Of a DNA stretch of 64,000 nucleotides, positions 22,220-34,175 are shown piece by piece. The stretch is from Gavia stellata (lineage: Eukaryota; Chordata; Aves; Gaviiformes; Gaviidae), in assembly GCF_030936135.1 (NCBI RefSeq), contig NC_082604.1:5649001-5713000 (forward strand), written 5' to 3'. Below the pieces are notes generated by a model. That model had not been told where the DNA came from, did not search any database, and saw only the letters and a list, made by a program, of their open reading frames with translations. The position numbers were made by a program, and so were the translations under genes. The first letter of the stretch is position 1; each line of letters opens with the position of its first letter.

Positions 22220-23788
22220 TAAATACTTTGCAGGGTAAATGAGCCATACCAAGAATCTACCATGTAAATATGCATAAAAAATTTTATATGAAAAATGATA
22301 GTTTTAAAACCTCTTTTCTTGATGAGTAAATGTACAGCACACATTCTTTTCTTGCTCTTTTTTAAGATGGTGCCTTTTAAAGGTGCTGTGTAAAAAGCCT
22401 GTTTAAAAAAAGCATGTTCGTTGTGTTCTATATTAAGCGATGATGTAGCTAGACTTGGATTGGGTAATTGCAGCTCTAAAGATGCTAGCACGTCAGGAAA
22501 TGAAATTGCTGTGAGGAGCTGATGTTTACTGACTCTGTAAGTGGGGAATGAGGGAAACTGAATATAACCTCTTGGAAGCATGAAAAAAATTTCCATAAAC
22601 TTCAAAATAATTCAGTGCATGTCCTTCTAGACATACAAATATATATTACAAGCATTCGGAATGATGCTTATATCAGACCCAAGAGGGCATTTTGCCCAGC
22701 CTCTTGTTGCCTCAGTGTATTTTCTTGGTGGACATTCATCCAGTTCATTTAAAAGCTCAGGAGGGGCAAAAAGCCCTATTGCTGCTAGATTGGTTGATCA
22801 CGTTAACTCTAATACGCACTATCTGCAAAATCATCTGCGTTTTCTTCACCTACAAACTTCAATATTGGCATATGTTAACATTTGTGTACTTGATTTTTGC
22901 AACTTCAGTGCTCTGATAATGTGAGTGTGTGTTTGCATGCTGGGGGGGAATGTCGTACGCATGTCATATTGGAAACCGGGAAGTGTTTGAGCAAAAAGTT
23001 TTGCTAGTAATTTTTTTCTAGTACTACTTTGGAAAACAGAAAATCTCCCTGTCCTCAGCAAAGTTGCCCTTGGTTCTTATTTTCAGTAGTTTTACAAAAA
23101 CAAATGTAATTCTTCGTTCTGTTTTGTATGCTAGAGGTTTACATTAATTTTTAATTGAACCTTAGATTATCAGTGAATTAATTTTTAGATGCTAGGCATG
23201 AACATGTAAAAACCTATGATCAAGGTTATTCATTGAGATAGCTGAATGTTACTAAACACTAGTATTATAAGACTACATTATGATAGACTTTATAATGAAA
23301 ATGGAGTGATTTCTCAACTGAATTTTTATCTTGAAAATTTCAGTCTCTTCCCCCCGCCCCACCTTTGACTAGTGCTGTTATAGTAGTACTTGGAGGCTCC
23401 AGCTGAAATGAGGATTACACTGAAAAATGAGAAAAGCCCAAGTTCTGGATCTTTATTGAGGAAATCTTTGGCTTCCGTCAGTCAGGTGATTTGCTGAAGC
23501 CAAGATCTCGTTTTTTATCTTGAACACTAATGCAAGACCAGTGGTGCTGGGACATCCAGAACTTGCCATCCATGACACCTGTTCTATGGGTATACTTTGT
23601 ATTTACTGTGTAGCAGATAATGCTGCATTGCCCTGTGCACGGTAATTTGCCCTGTAATACTGTGTCATCTCTAGTAAAGGTCAAAAATTGTACCAGTTCT
23701 TAGAGTAACGAAGCAAGTATCTTGTCTAATTCTCATAGTGAAATTAAGAATATATCAGACTGAATACTGAAGTGTGTTAATTTTTCAG

Positions 23789-24776
23789 ACCGTAGGACTG
23801 CAAAGGAGAAACTCTGCAAACTTTTCTCAATGACTCTATAGCCAACTGATGTAACAATGGTACTAATATTGGGGCGCAGACTGAATAGAGAGGATAGTGG
23901 GATACGAGATTCCCCTGCAACCAAGCGGAAAGTTTTTGAAATGGACCCAAAATCATTGTCAGGCCCTGAGTTTTTCGACTTCTCCTCGGGATCATCCCAT
24001 GCTGAAAGCATTCTCCAGATCTTCAATGAATTTCGAGACAGCCGGTTGTTCACAGATGTTATTATCTGTGTGGAAGGAAGGGAGTTTCCCTGCCATCGAG
24101 CGGTTCTCTCGGCTTGCAGCAGCTACTTCAGAGCTATGTTTTGCAATGATCATAGAGAAAGCAGAGAGATGTTAGTGGAGATCAATGGCATTCTTGCTGA
24201 AGCTATGGATTGCTTTTTACAGTATGTATACACTGGCAAGGTGAAAATCACTACAGAGAATGTGCAGTATCTCTTTGAAACATCAAGTCTCTTTCAGATT
24301 AGTGTTTTGCGTGACGCCTGTGCCAAGTTCCTGGAAGAACAGCTGGATCCTTGCAATTGCCTGGGAATCCAGCGCTTTGCAGATACGCACTCGCTCAAGA
24401 CACTGTTCACCAAGTGCAGGAATTTTGCGCTACAGACGTTTGAGGATGTGTCCCAGCATGAAGAATTCCTCGAACTGGGGAAGGATGAGCTTATTGATTA
24501 CATTTGCAGTGATGAACTGGTGATCAGTAAGGAGGAGATGGTGTTTGAAGCTGTCATGCGCTGGGTGTATCGGGCAGTTGACTTGCGAAGACCAGTGTTA
24601 CATGAACTTCTGACACATGTCAGGCTTCCATTGTTACACCCAAACTACTTTGTTCAGACTGTGGAAGTGGACCAGCTGATTCAGAATTCCCCAGAGTGCT
24701 ATCAGCTGCTGCATGAAGCCAGGCGATACCATATCCTTGGAAATGAGATGATGTCTCCCCGAACTAGGCCACGCAG
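23789..24776 (+). CDS. KLHL24: KLHL24 exon 2 (5'UTR 68 nt + residues 1-306/307)
   Basis: Acceptor TTTTTCAG|AC at 23788/23789 and donor CGCAG|GTGAGG at 24776/24777. Coding starts at 23857. This one large exon carries the N-terminal leader, the whole BTB and the BACK domain. It ends after two bases of an Arg codon, completed by the next exon. Confidence 0.95.
23830..23841 (+). promoter_or_regulatory. KLHL24 upstream ORF 1 (3 codons)
   Basis: ATG ACT CTA TAG lies 27 bases before the main ATG, within the 5'UTR part of exon 2. Confidence 0.7.
23849..23854 (+). promoter_or_regulatory. KLHL24 start-stop element (ATG-TAA)
   Basis: ATGTAA is an AUG followed directly by a stop. Only two bases (CA) separate it from the KLHL24 start codon at 23857. 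Start-stop elements are known to hold initiating ribosomes and lower or condition main-ORF translation. The effect here is inferred. Confidence 0.7.
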
Positions 24777-27700
24777 GTGAGGGCATACTTTTTTTTCCCT
24801 TATGTCTGTAAAAGTACATAGTTCAGTGTACAGATGTTTGATATACACGTGCCCAGGAAAAAATCTCTTGCAGATTATTTTGTTTTACGTTCTGAAGCCA
24901 CTACAGTTACACTTCTGCACTTCCCCACAACACGTGGAGCTCACGTGTGTCTTGAAAATGTAAGTGAGTCTTTTTGCACAGATGACTTTATTGCTATGAA
25001 ATAAACAACTCTTCAGGTAAGTGAAGTTATTTTACCTTGCAAGGTAAAATATTTTCTAAAGGTTAATGTTTGTTAGGTGAGATCTTAAGTTATTTCATAC
25101 AATAGCAGCATCTTGAAAAGAACTTCCTGTGCTATAGCAGGTAAACTATTCCATTTCCCAGCCTTCTTTCTTTTTATAACGAAGTCATGTAAGTGTACAG
25201 CATGCTATAAAGGATGTGGCTGGGGATATATATTCAGAGCATTCACTTGCTACATCACAAATACTTTACCGATGGAGTAGTACACAGATTTGTAATAGAC
25301 AGCAGAACAACAGGTTCTTAACTGTAAAGAAACTAAACCTTCCATTTGTAAAGAATTATGAAACAGTTCCTGAAATATTTCATGCTTATTCTATGACATT
25401 TTAATAATTCAGAACTGCTGCTACTTAATAATGCATTACACAAATAGGTGACTGAAGTTGCAAGAAGAAATGAGGAAGAGTCCATTAGTGGCATTTATGA
25501 GCAATGGTGGTTAAGTTGGTGGGGTTTTTGCCTGAAAAATATTTTCCCAGTAAAAGCCTTACCTCCACATGATAGTTGACATGATAGTTTATTGTTAACT
25601 CCAGCTGATATAAGCTGTAGTTATAAAATCATGTGTTACATTAAGGTGATGCAATGATCTGGTCTGGACAAACAGATTGTGTTAGGAGTTACTCCTCTTT
25701 GTTTACTCTTAGTCATATGTGGTTGCAGTACAGTGACTGTGCAGGGAACCTTTATTTTTTTTGGCACGTGTTAAAGGCTTGCATATAGGGGGAAAATAAA
25801 TACTTGGCAAGCATTTGGCCCATTAGTGGCTTTCCAGTCTTCAGTCCTTCTGTGGGGGAAGAAATTCTTCTTAACCTACTTGCAGCCCTGCTGCCAGGTT
25901 TTCTAAGCTGTATGCTGCCATGGAGGGTCTTTGGAAACCTTCGGTTCACGGCAGTTTGGAAATGGGTGCAATGATAGTTTCTGAGGCATTTGATACCCGG
26001 AGTCTGGGCCTGAGGGAGGGAGCATGGGAATTCAGAGCAAAGACCTCCTTGTTTCATGAGCAGTTGGAAGGGGGTTGTATCTTGTGGTATTTGGTGTGGT
26101 GGTGGTTGTACGTTTATTACTCAATTTGATAAAGAAAGAAAACACACTCAGACCTAACAGTTTTGTCAAAGTGCATGGTGGGTATGCCCTTGAGAATCTG
26201 AATAGCCTCAGCGTAGCATTCCAGTTTGTAAATGAAGTACCTTGCCCAATACAGGTGACTTCTGAAGCTGGGGGCAGAGGGGTGTTGGTTTGGGATTTTG
26301 TGGGTTTTGTTGGTTTTACTGCTGAGCTGTAAAAGTGCACTGTGAATTCAAGTAGGCAGGGACAAGAGAAGTAATTTACAAAGAGAAAAACTGGCTGGCC
26401 TCCCAGCAGGAATTTTTTCCCCTTTTCTATATTACATTCATGGAATAGTTCTTTGTCGCTTGTTTCTGTTGCCTGTTTGTTTCTGTTGCCTATAGCAAAA
26501 AGAGATTGTGTTTTAAAATGGTTACCAGGTCCCCCTTCCCCCGTGTTTTCATCACATCTTTTCTGGGCATTTCTGGGGGGTTTGGGGAGGAGAGGGGGCT
26601 GGAGGGCTCTTTTCCTTCTTTCTTGCCTTTCTCCAATTTCCTTTTTATATAAACTGTTTCTAAAAGGAGACAGGCTGCAGGATCAGAAATTCCCATGCCA
26701 GTGTTTTTACTGAAACTTCTGGAAATTAATTGTGATTCCTTGTATGGGTATGTATGCACCTATGGGTGAAGTGGGTTCTACCCATTTTTTTAAAAGAACA
26801 GTGCAGATTGCAATTTGCAGGTTCTGTTGGTTTTTTTTCTCTTTTTGAAGCCACTGAAGAGTTACCGGAAGTAAATAAAAGTTTAAAACGTGGTGTAACG
26901 GTTGTGGTTGCCTGCTTGCTCATTTGCCACTAGGCATCGTTGACAAATGCAGCAGGTCTTTTTGAAAGAGCTCTTAAGTTATGTACTTGCAATGACATAG
27001 TGACATCTTGAGGTTGTCTCATGCTCCTTTTAAGTCTCTCTTGTCACCTGCTGGTTGTGTTGCACAGCAAATCTCCAAGCCGAGATCAAGCAGTGAGTGG
27101 TAATACATTGCCATATACAAAACAGGCTCTTCCTACTGTATGCTTTGAATTATCCTCAGATTTTCATGTGCCTGTGAATTCTTCAATCACACAGTTCCTG
27201 TTAAGCTGTATGAAAATGATATACAAGTGTTCTCTTTAATTAGTTAGAAGTTACTACCTTTATACATTTTTAACACATCCTTTTTGGTTGCCTTTAGAAA
27301 GCTTTAATGTAGTCTGTTATTTTTCCCCTAAGGAGATTTTTTTCTCATTTACATTTGTCTGTTATCCCATTTACTATCCAAAAGTGAACAGGGAAAAAAA
27401 AAAAAGTAGTGATTTACTGGAATTCCTCTAATTTGTCTCCCAAACTTAAAATGTTTTTCAGTGTAATCTGTTTGAACTGCTGAAAGTTATTCTGTCCAGC
27501 TGATGCTGTGCTGGTTGGCGTTCTTGCCTTGTCTAGAGGTCTGCATGTAACTCGGGCCCCCTTGGAAACCTGCTCTTGGGAATGCATGGGATTATATGAT
27601 ACTGTCGGTCATCTTCTATTCCCCCTTTTCTCTTTTGTGCACCTTTACCTGATAAGAGAGTGTCTCCTGGAATCTGTCTAGTGCCTTTTTTAGCTCCTCT

Positions 27701-30700
27701 CTGTTATTTTGCTCACACCCTTTCTTCTGAGGGCTACAAGGAGGACTTTCTGTACTACTGCTTGAGATCACAGCTTTTTCTAATCTCCATTCAAATATAT
27801 CCTTAGTTCTTTTCTGGAATTAGCCTTTGCCTGTATATTCTTTTTGTGTACTCCCACATTTTTTACTTTTCTTTTTAAACTGATGTGCCCTCTGTCGTTT
27901 GTAAAAAAATCTTTTGGAACTAACCTTAAAGCTTACACAGTACAAGACTCCTTCAAGAAAATGTAACAGAGAAAATGTTTCTTAACTGAAGAAAGGATAT
28001 GGTTGGGAACGTTTTTGGTTTTATGTCTATTTGAAATACGGTACTAAATTAGTATTTCCCTGAAAGAGCAAAACTCTTAGCAATTCAGAAGGAGCTCTCT
28101 CTGATCAAATATTTTTGGTTCATTTAGTTTTAAAATAAAGATCGATAAACTCGTACAGTAAGCTCTTCAGTAAGTAAGTGGAGGCCTTGATTGTAATCTA
28201 GAAAATAATCAACAGACAAACCTCTTGTACATACAGTTCGCTGATGTATTTGGGCTTGCTTCTAAGGCAAATTATGAGATGAGTATCTTGCTTTTAAGGA
28301 AATTCTCTTTCTGGGTAATGCTTTGCTGGCACAGGAACTTCCCCTCTCTTGTCCTTTGAGAGATTCTTTTCAGAGTTGTTCCTCAAAAAAAGCAAAAAAC
28401 AGTAACAGTAAATACACAGAAATCAGGAACGAGCATGACTTCAAAGTTGAGGAGCTGAAGAGAGTGTTGCTTCTGACTAGCTCAGGTGCATAAGTATGCT
28501 TCCTCAGATACATATATTCATGATACAATCTTATAGTACATTATCATTTAACATTGCTTTTGCCTATTTAAAATATTCTTAGTAGAAATATATATGGACT
28601 ATTTCAATTACGGTGTGTGGTGACAAGGAGATAGAAGGGCTAACTAGTTTTATTCCTGATGTTTCAAAACAGGGAAAACATCATTAGGATTTATAAGTTA
28701 TGTGCATAAGTTCACATGTTAGGAAATTTGGGGACAGATCATGCAATTTTTATGTCAAATGCAGTCATAAGCCATGTTTTGGGTTTTTTTTTGAGAGAGG
28801 ACTGCAGTACTTAGCAATGGTATGAATTAGATGCCTGTTTATATTGGGATCAAAGTTAAAGCACAACACAACAAAAAGGCTTACCAAAAATAAAACCAAT
28901 CTTGCATTTTTTAAAACTTTTTGACTACTTAAGCGATGTAAAGTACCCCCAATTTTGTAAAATTGGGGGGATGGGGGTGACTGGTTTCAGTGTGAAACAG
29001 ATTGCTCGTCTCATTGGCTCAGACCTCACTTGAACTCTGTTTCTGCTATCTTTATGTACACAGTCAAAGGGAAAATATTATTAGAGTAAGGGCTTTCTGA
29101 ATTTTTGTTATTATTTGATTTTTACATAGAACGTTGTGCACTGTGGAACACGTGTCGGTGTAGTAACCTGCTATGTAACGAGACAGCTGGAAGCAGTGAA
29201 AACATCTTAACTGTTTGCTAAATTACTCTTCCTTCTTTTTTCTTTTTTTCTTTGCTGTAGAAGTAAATAGTAAACTTTTCAATTTTCACACAGTTTTGAA
29301 GACAATGTCGTTTGACCTCAATGTACTAATACATGTCTTCTACATCTTAGTTTTCTGTGTTCACTTTTTTAGATCAACTGGTTATTCTGAGGTGATAGTT
29401 GTTGTTGGAGGCTGTGAACGAGTTGGAGGGTTTAACTTGCCATATACTGAGTGCTACGATCCTGTAACAGGAGAGTGGAAGTCACTGGCTAAACTTCCAG
29501 AGTTTACCAAGTCTGAGTATGCGGTGTGTGCTCTACGGAATGATATTCTTGTTTCAGGTGAATAATCCTAAAAAATTTAAGACTTCTTTTCTTTGTTGGT
29601 TTGTTTTTTGTTTTCTTGTTGGTTTGTTTTGTTTTTTTCTTTAATGTGGTAGATCTTTGTACTGTGAACTTCCAGAAGCTCAACTGAAAGTCACTTTCTG
29701 ATGTAAATGGTAAACACCAGCCCCAAACCAATCTTATTGTAGATGAAAGTGTTTTCTGGGGTTTTTGTTTGGTATTAATCAGCAGTTTTTTACAGCTGAT
29801 TCCAGGATATCAATTGTATTTAAAGAGACTAGCTTATGCTCGTTAAGTACACTGCTTTAAAATATAGTAGTGGCCTATTTGCAGCAGCAGTTGGAAAAAT
29901 TACCAGCAAAAAATCCCAAGTAGTCTTTTTCCCAGCAGCATTTTCTCTGCTACAAAATGTGCTGTGTGCCGGTTAAAAACACCGGTTGCCTAGGAGCACC
30001 GCAGTGCTGGTACGTTGCTGGTGACTTGCTTCTGTCGTATGGCTGCCTAGACTCTAAAAGAAACACAGTTAAAGCTGCTTCTCATTGTGGGAATGTAAAA
30101 TGGAAACAAATCTCTTTTAGCACCTGAGTTGGGGATCCATTCATACCAGCCTTCTACAGTGAAATGAGCAATAGCTGTAGGTTTTTAAACACCTCTCATT
30201 CAGTCTTTAAGCAAGGGTAAATTATACAGTACGGCTGATGGTTTAGACACCAAGCCCCATGTGTTTGTTTAACCAAAGAAATTGTTTCCTCAGACGTGTA
30301 GTACCTGTGTAATTTGAACAAAACAAAACAAAGATGTATGCATGACCCAAATAGAGGAACAGCTCTGTGCCATGAGGCACATAAACAGTTAAGATTCCGA
30401 GTGTCTCATCCAGGTAGTAACACTAAAGGAAATCTGAAGAGCATGGGCAAAAGCCATTAAAATGCATTCCAATCTCAAGAAATAATCTAATGTGATCTCA
30501 GCATGTTACCAGAAAGGCACACATAAGTAAAATAAAGTACTGTATGTTTTCATGTTTGAAATCTACTGAAAATTACTTTTTCAGTCTAATACATAAATAC
30601 AGATAGATCTTTATTTCACCTTAAAAGTTTTCATTGCCTACTGTAGAGGGGCATGTTAATAGTTAACATTTCTCATTCAATAATGAATTTATTCAAACTG

Positions 30701-33700
30701 GCATATTTTTGTTTTTAAAGGTGGAAGAATCAATAGTCGGGATGTTTGGATTTATAACTCTCAACTTAACATTTGGATCAGAGTTGCCTCCTTAAATAAA
30801 GGCAGATGGCGTCATAAAATGGCTGTTCTTCTTGGTAAAGTAAGAGAAGTATATTTATAATTTTTTTTATAGTGGGGATGTTAGCTTTATGTAAGAAAAC
30901 AGTGGAGAAAACATATGTACCTATTTAGTATTACTTCATATTTCCTATCAAATAGTTTTAAAAATACAAATTTTCAAATAAAAGACTATTTTAAACAATT
31001 GGGCTCTTTATCAGTCAGGCACTATGCATGGACAAGAAAATCATGTTACCCCTCAGTTATTTTTTTGGGGGTTTGTTTTTTTTTTTTTTGTTATTGAGGT
31101 GCTTTATCCCTAAGAAGCAATTTTTTGGGAAGCGAAGAGGCATCTGGATTTGCCTGTGCTTCAGAAGTGCTGTCAAAAGTTAACAGTTTATGCAGTTATT
31201 AACAGAAACTGGTACTGCTCTGAATGTCAGCTCTGTGCTCTTTTGTTTAATGTTTTATATTGAAATTAACCAAATGCATGCTGTGGGGAAATGGGAGGTT
31301 TTGCTGTATTTTGAAGGCATATATGCCTTAACATAAAACCAGTAGTTGGGATCAACTGCCTGTGGGGTTTCCATTAATGAAAGTTAGGGAAGATGTTCAT
31401 GTGGTGTCCCTTGGACTTCTTAGAGATGAGACTTGCAGCTGGAGCAAACAGAGGGAAGAAGGTAGACACAAATAATAATGAGCTCCGCTTCTTAAATGTG
31501 AGAGAAGCAACAGGAAAGTAAAGAAAACTTTACAAACTGAGAGGAAGAAATATTTTTGTAAGCAAGTAGGGAAAAAGCAAAACACAGGAAAGCAAAGGTA
31601 AATTCAGATGAACTTTTGCTGCTGCTGTTGCTGAATGTAATCTGTAAAAAGAGAAATGTAGACAACATTTTTTTAACAAATGCCATTCAAATAGGAAGTT
31701 TCTATCTCAGTATTAATAATACTATGCTTTGGACGTGTTTGCAATGTAATTCCACATGTGACTGAATGGAACTCTACAGGGAGTCTTTACCTACTATTTT
31801 TAGACAATATTCTTCTCCTCCTGTGTATAACTTAAAAATTTGAGGAAAGTAGCCCTTCACAAACCTAGCAAATTAGGATTCTTGCAGCTTTAAATTAATT
31901 TAAAGTCATATTTAAATGTAATAACTAATCTAAAAATGAAACGATGATAGTTTTCACCACTTTGCACAGGTATATGTTGTTGGAGGATATGATGGGCAAA
32001 ACCGCCTCAGCAGTGTAGAGTGTTACGATTCGTTTTCTAATCGATGGACAGAGGTGGCTCCCCTTAAAGAAGCTGTGAGCTCTCCAGCGGTCACCAGCTG
32101 TGTTGGCAAACTGTTCGTGATCGGGGGTGGCCCTGATGACAACACATGTTCTGACAAGGTCAGTTAATTTTTTTTTTTGTATTTGATAGCATCCTCTATC
32201 CATGGTAAACAGTATTGCTAGTTAAAAAACAGATCATACAGATACCTGTTTTAACCATCTTGCTGAACGGAGTATGGAATTATTATAATACAAAAAAATA
32301 CAGAGTAGGAAACGTTAACTCAATACACTGTGGTCTTTCTCATGGATACTGTCATTGGCTTCACAAGTTCTGTGAATTCTTAAGCCTGAGTGTTAGGAAA
32401 AGAACGTTGAATATATGCATATGTAGATGTTACTCATATATGGACCTATGTTTATATTGACTTCATTTTCTTGGAGAGATACTGCCCACCAGATACTGCT
32501 TCTTTGGCTCTCCTTGTATAACCTGTATGAGTGTGCCTGGTTATTATTTCAGTTAGGCTTTTAATATGAAATACATGTATTTGTTTTCAGGTTCAGTCTT
32601 ACGATCCCGATACTAATTCTTGGTTGCTCCGTGCAACTATACCTATCGCAAAAAGATGTATTACGGCTGTGTCTTTAAACAATCTGATCTATGTTGCTGG
32701 TGGCCTTACCAAAGCAATATACTGCTATGATCCAGTTGAGGACTACTGGATGCATGTACAGAATACATTCAGCAGACAGGTAATTAACACTAAACGGCCT
32801 CTAGACATCTGAAAGATTTTTTTTTTTTTACATTAGTATCTTGGCACGAAATGAGTATACACTTGTTTAACCTGGTTAAAATTGCATTTCTGATTCCATT
32901 CTTGCTTTACTTCTCCATCTACATAATTCAAAACCTCACAGAAGAAGAAGTTTCTAAACGGGTTGCTTTTCAGCTGGGTGTCACTGTTAGCCAGCCCAGT
33001 CTTTTTGTTGGAGAGCAGTTACTGTTGGAGAACAGTGTAACAGTATAATAGATGATGCTTTAATTGTATAGAAATTGATCTCTGTCAAGTTATGCTGCAT
33101 GTTTTAATTTAGACTAACGATAGTAATTTCCTTATAATTGATTGAAGCCTTTCAATGTAATAAAAGGTATTGAAGGCTGTTCTTGCAGTGTGGGGAAAAA
33201 AACCACTGTATAGCATAGGAAGTATCTGACTTCAGCAGCGAGAGCTGTATCAATTCCACATATGCAACACTGAGCAGAATTTAAAAATGTGTCCCCTCGG
33301 TAGTAAAGTGTGCACATATCAGTTAATTTTACCTATGTTTTTAAAACATCAATCACATACTCTACAGTATCTACCTTAACAGAAATTTCTTCTTTTTCCT
33401 GGCCTTCCCTCTATTCCTCTCTTCTGATCTGTGTTCTCTATTTAACTGAGTATTTTTTCCATGCCTGCTTTTAAGGAAGAAAAAAAAACCTGTCTGTCTT
33501 TGTTTGAAGTAAGACATAGCGCTGTTTCTTTCTTATGCACTCTTTTCTTAGTCATGGCTTTTTTCCTCTCCCCTGTTTACATCCCTCTATGTTACTCCTC
33601 TAAGGTGCTTCTCCTTGTTCCCATTTTTCACATTAATACTACCTACTGTGGTCCCTCTTCTGAAAACCTTTGTTCCCTCCTCTTTTCCTTATCTTGGATG

Positions 33701-34175
33701 TTTAAATGGTAAGTACAGCGTTTAGCTGTATTCCATTGTGTCCCTTGTCTGAGCTATGTGTAGTAGACCTGAAATAGCCTTTTCTGTAGGATTGTGCTGC
33801 TGCTCTCCCCAACAATTGTGCTTTCTGCATTGGCCCTTTCAGAAGGGAATAGTATAGGCCAGTCTGTTTACAAACGGTAGTCACAATGCTGTCCTTCTGC
33901 ACTGGTGTAGACATGCAGGAACTGAGGTCTTGTTTTTTAAATAATAATGTATTCCTTTGTGTATTTTGAAACAGGAGAATTGTGGCATGTCTGTGTGTAA
34001 TGGAAAAATCTATATCCTTGGTGGAAGACGAGAAAATGGCGAAGCCACAGACACTATTCTTTGTTATGACCCTGCAACGGGCATTATCACAGGAGTAGCA
34101 GCCATGCCCAGGCCAATATCATATCACGGCTGTGTGACAATTCATAGATATAATGAAAAAGGCTTTAAACTGTAA
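23857..34175 (+). CDS. KLHL24: KLHL24, complete CDS in 6 exons (600 aa)
   Basis: Kelch-like protein 24 (KRIP6) is a CUL3-RBX1 substrate adaptor. Its known targets include keratin 14 and itself, and it also modulates kainate receptors. Joined exons are 23857-24776, 29373-29557, 30721-30839, 31970-32158, 32591-32779 and 33975-34175. They total 1803 bases, which is 600 codons plus TAA, the same length as the human protein as I recall it. Domains are a BTB from about residue 64 to 133 (LFTDVIICVEGREFPCHRAV), a BACK domain at about 168-270, and six kelch blades. The blade Gly-Gly doublets are at 319-320, 369-370, 413-414, 460-461, 508-509 and 550-551. Every junction is GT-AG and every phase closes, with no frameshift or internal stop. 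The start context is ACAATGG. Met29 (23941) is the first in-frame alternative start. Two tiny upstream ORFs precede the start. Identification is by near-identity to the remembered vertebrate protein. Confidence 0.97.
24777..29372 (+). other. KLHL24: KLHL24 intron 2
   Basis: This 4.6-kb intron lies between the BACK and kelch-coding exons. It contains a G-run cluster at 26575-26606 and a pyrimidine-rich block at about 27600-27900. No exon or named repeat was recognised. Confidence 0.8.
26575..26606 (+). repeat. G-quadruplex-capable G-run cluster
   Basis: Four G runs of at least three are separated by 3, 6 and 5 bases (GGGGGG-TTT-GGGG-AGGAGA-GGGGG-CTGGA-GGG). It lies on the transcribed-sense strand of KLHL24 intron 2. 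Confidence 0.6.
29373..29557 (+). CDS. KLHL24: KLHL24 exon 3 (residues 307-368/369)
   Basis: Acceptor CACTTTTTTAG at 29371-29372, donor TTTCAG|GTGAAT at 29557/29558. It begins kelch blade 1 (VIVVVGGCERVGG) and reaches the first Gly of blade 2. The length of 185 bases fits phases 2 to 1. Confidence 0.95.
30721..30839 (+). CDS. KLHL24: KLHL24 exon 4 (residues 369-408)
   Basis: Acceptor TTTTTAAAG|GTGG, donor GGTAAA|GTAAGA at 30839/30840. It codes for GRINSRDVWIYN and GRWRHKMAVLLGK, that is kelch blade 2. It ends in phase 0. Confidence 0.94.
31970..32158 (+). CDS. KLHL24: KLHL24 exon 5 (residues 409-471)
   Basis: Acceptor TTTGCACAG|GTAT, donor GACAAG|GTCAGT. It is 189 bases long, phase 0-0. It carries blade 3 (VYVVGGYDGQNR, Tyr427, Trp434) and the start of blade 4 (LFVIGGGPDD). 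Confidence 0.95.
32591..32779 (+). CDS. KLHL24: KLHL24 exon 6 (residues 472-534)
   Basis: Acceptor TTGTTTTCAG|GTTC, donor AGACAG|GTAATT. It is 189 bases long, phase 0-0, the same length as exon 5, so each spans one full kelch repeat of the propeller. It carries the end of blade 4 and blade 5 (LIYVAGGLTKAIYCYD). Confidence 0.95.
33975..34175 (+). CDS. KLHL24: KLHL24 exon 7, coding part (residues 535-600)
   Basis: Acceptor GAAACAG|GAGA at 33974/33975. It carries blade 6 (IYILGGRRENGEATD) and the C-terminus ending YNEKGFKL, then TAA at 34173-34175. The exon continues into the long 3'UTR. Confidence 0.95.
   Translation, partial: ENCGMSVCNGKIYILGGRRENGEATDTILCYDPATGIITGVAAMPRPISYHGCVTIHRYNEKGFKL

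Larger units (their letters stand above)
17312..23788 (+). other. KLHL24: KLHL24 intron 1
   Basis: This 6.5-kb 5'UTR intron starts in the CpG island and ends at the acceptor TTTTTCAG (23781-23788). It holds a moderately GC-rich patch at about 19980-20350, a GTG/GTT triplet run at about 21994-22020, and a 20-bp AT palindrome at 22200-22219. No further exon is recognised. Confidence 0.65.

Noticed and set aside
32841..33048. Hydrophobic 65-codon plus-strand frame after KLHL24 exon 6
   Set aside because: It is inside intron 6 with no splice acceptor in phase. Exon 6 joins exon 7 (33975) with perfect phase and family match.
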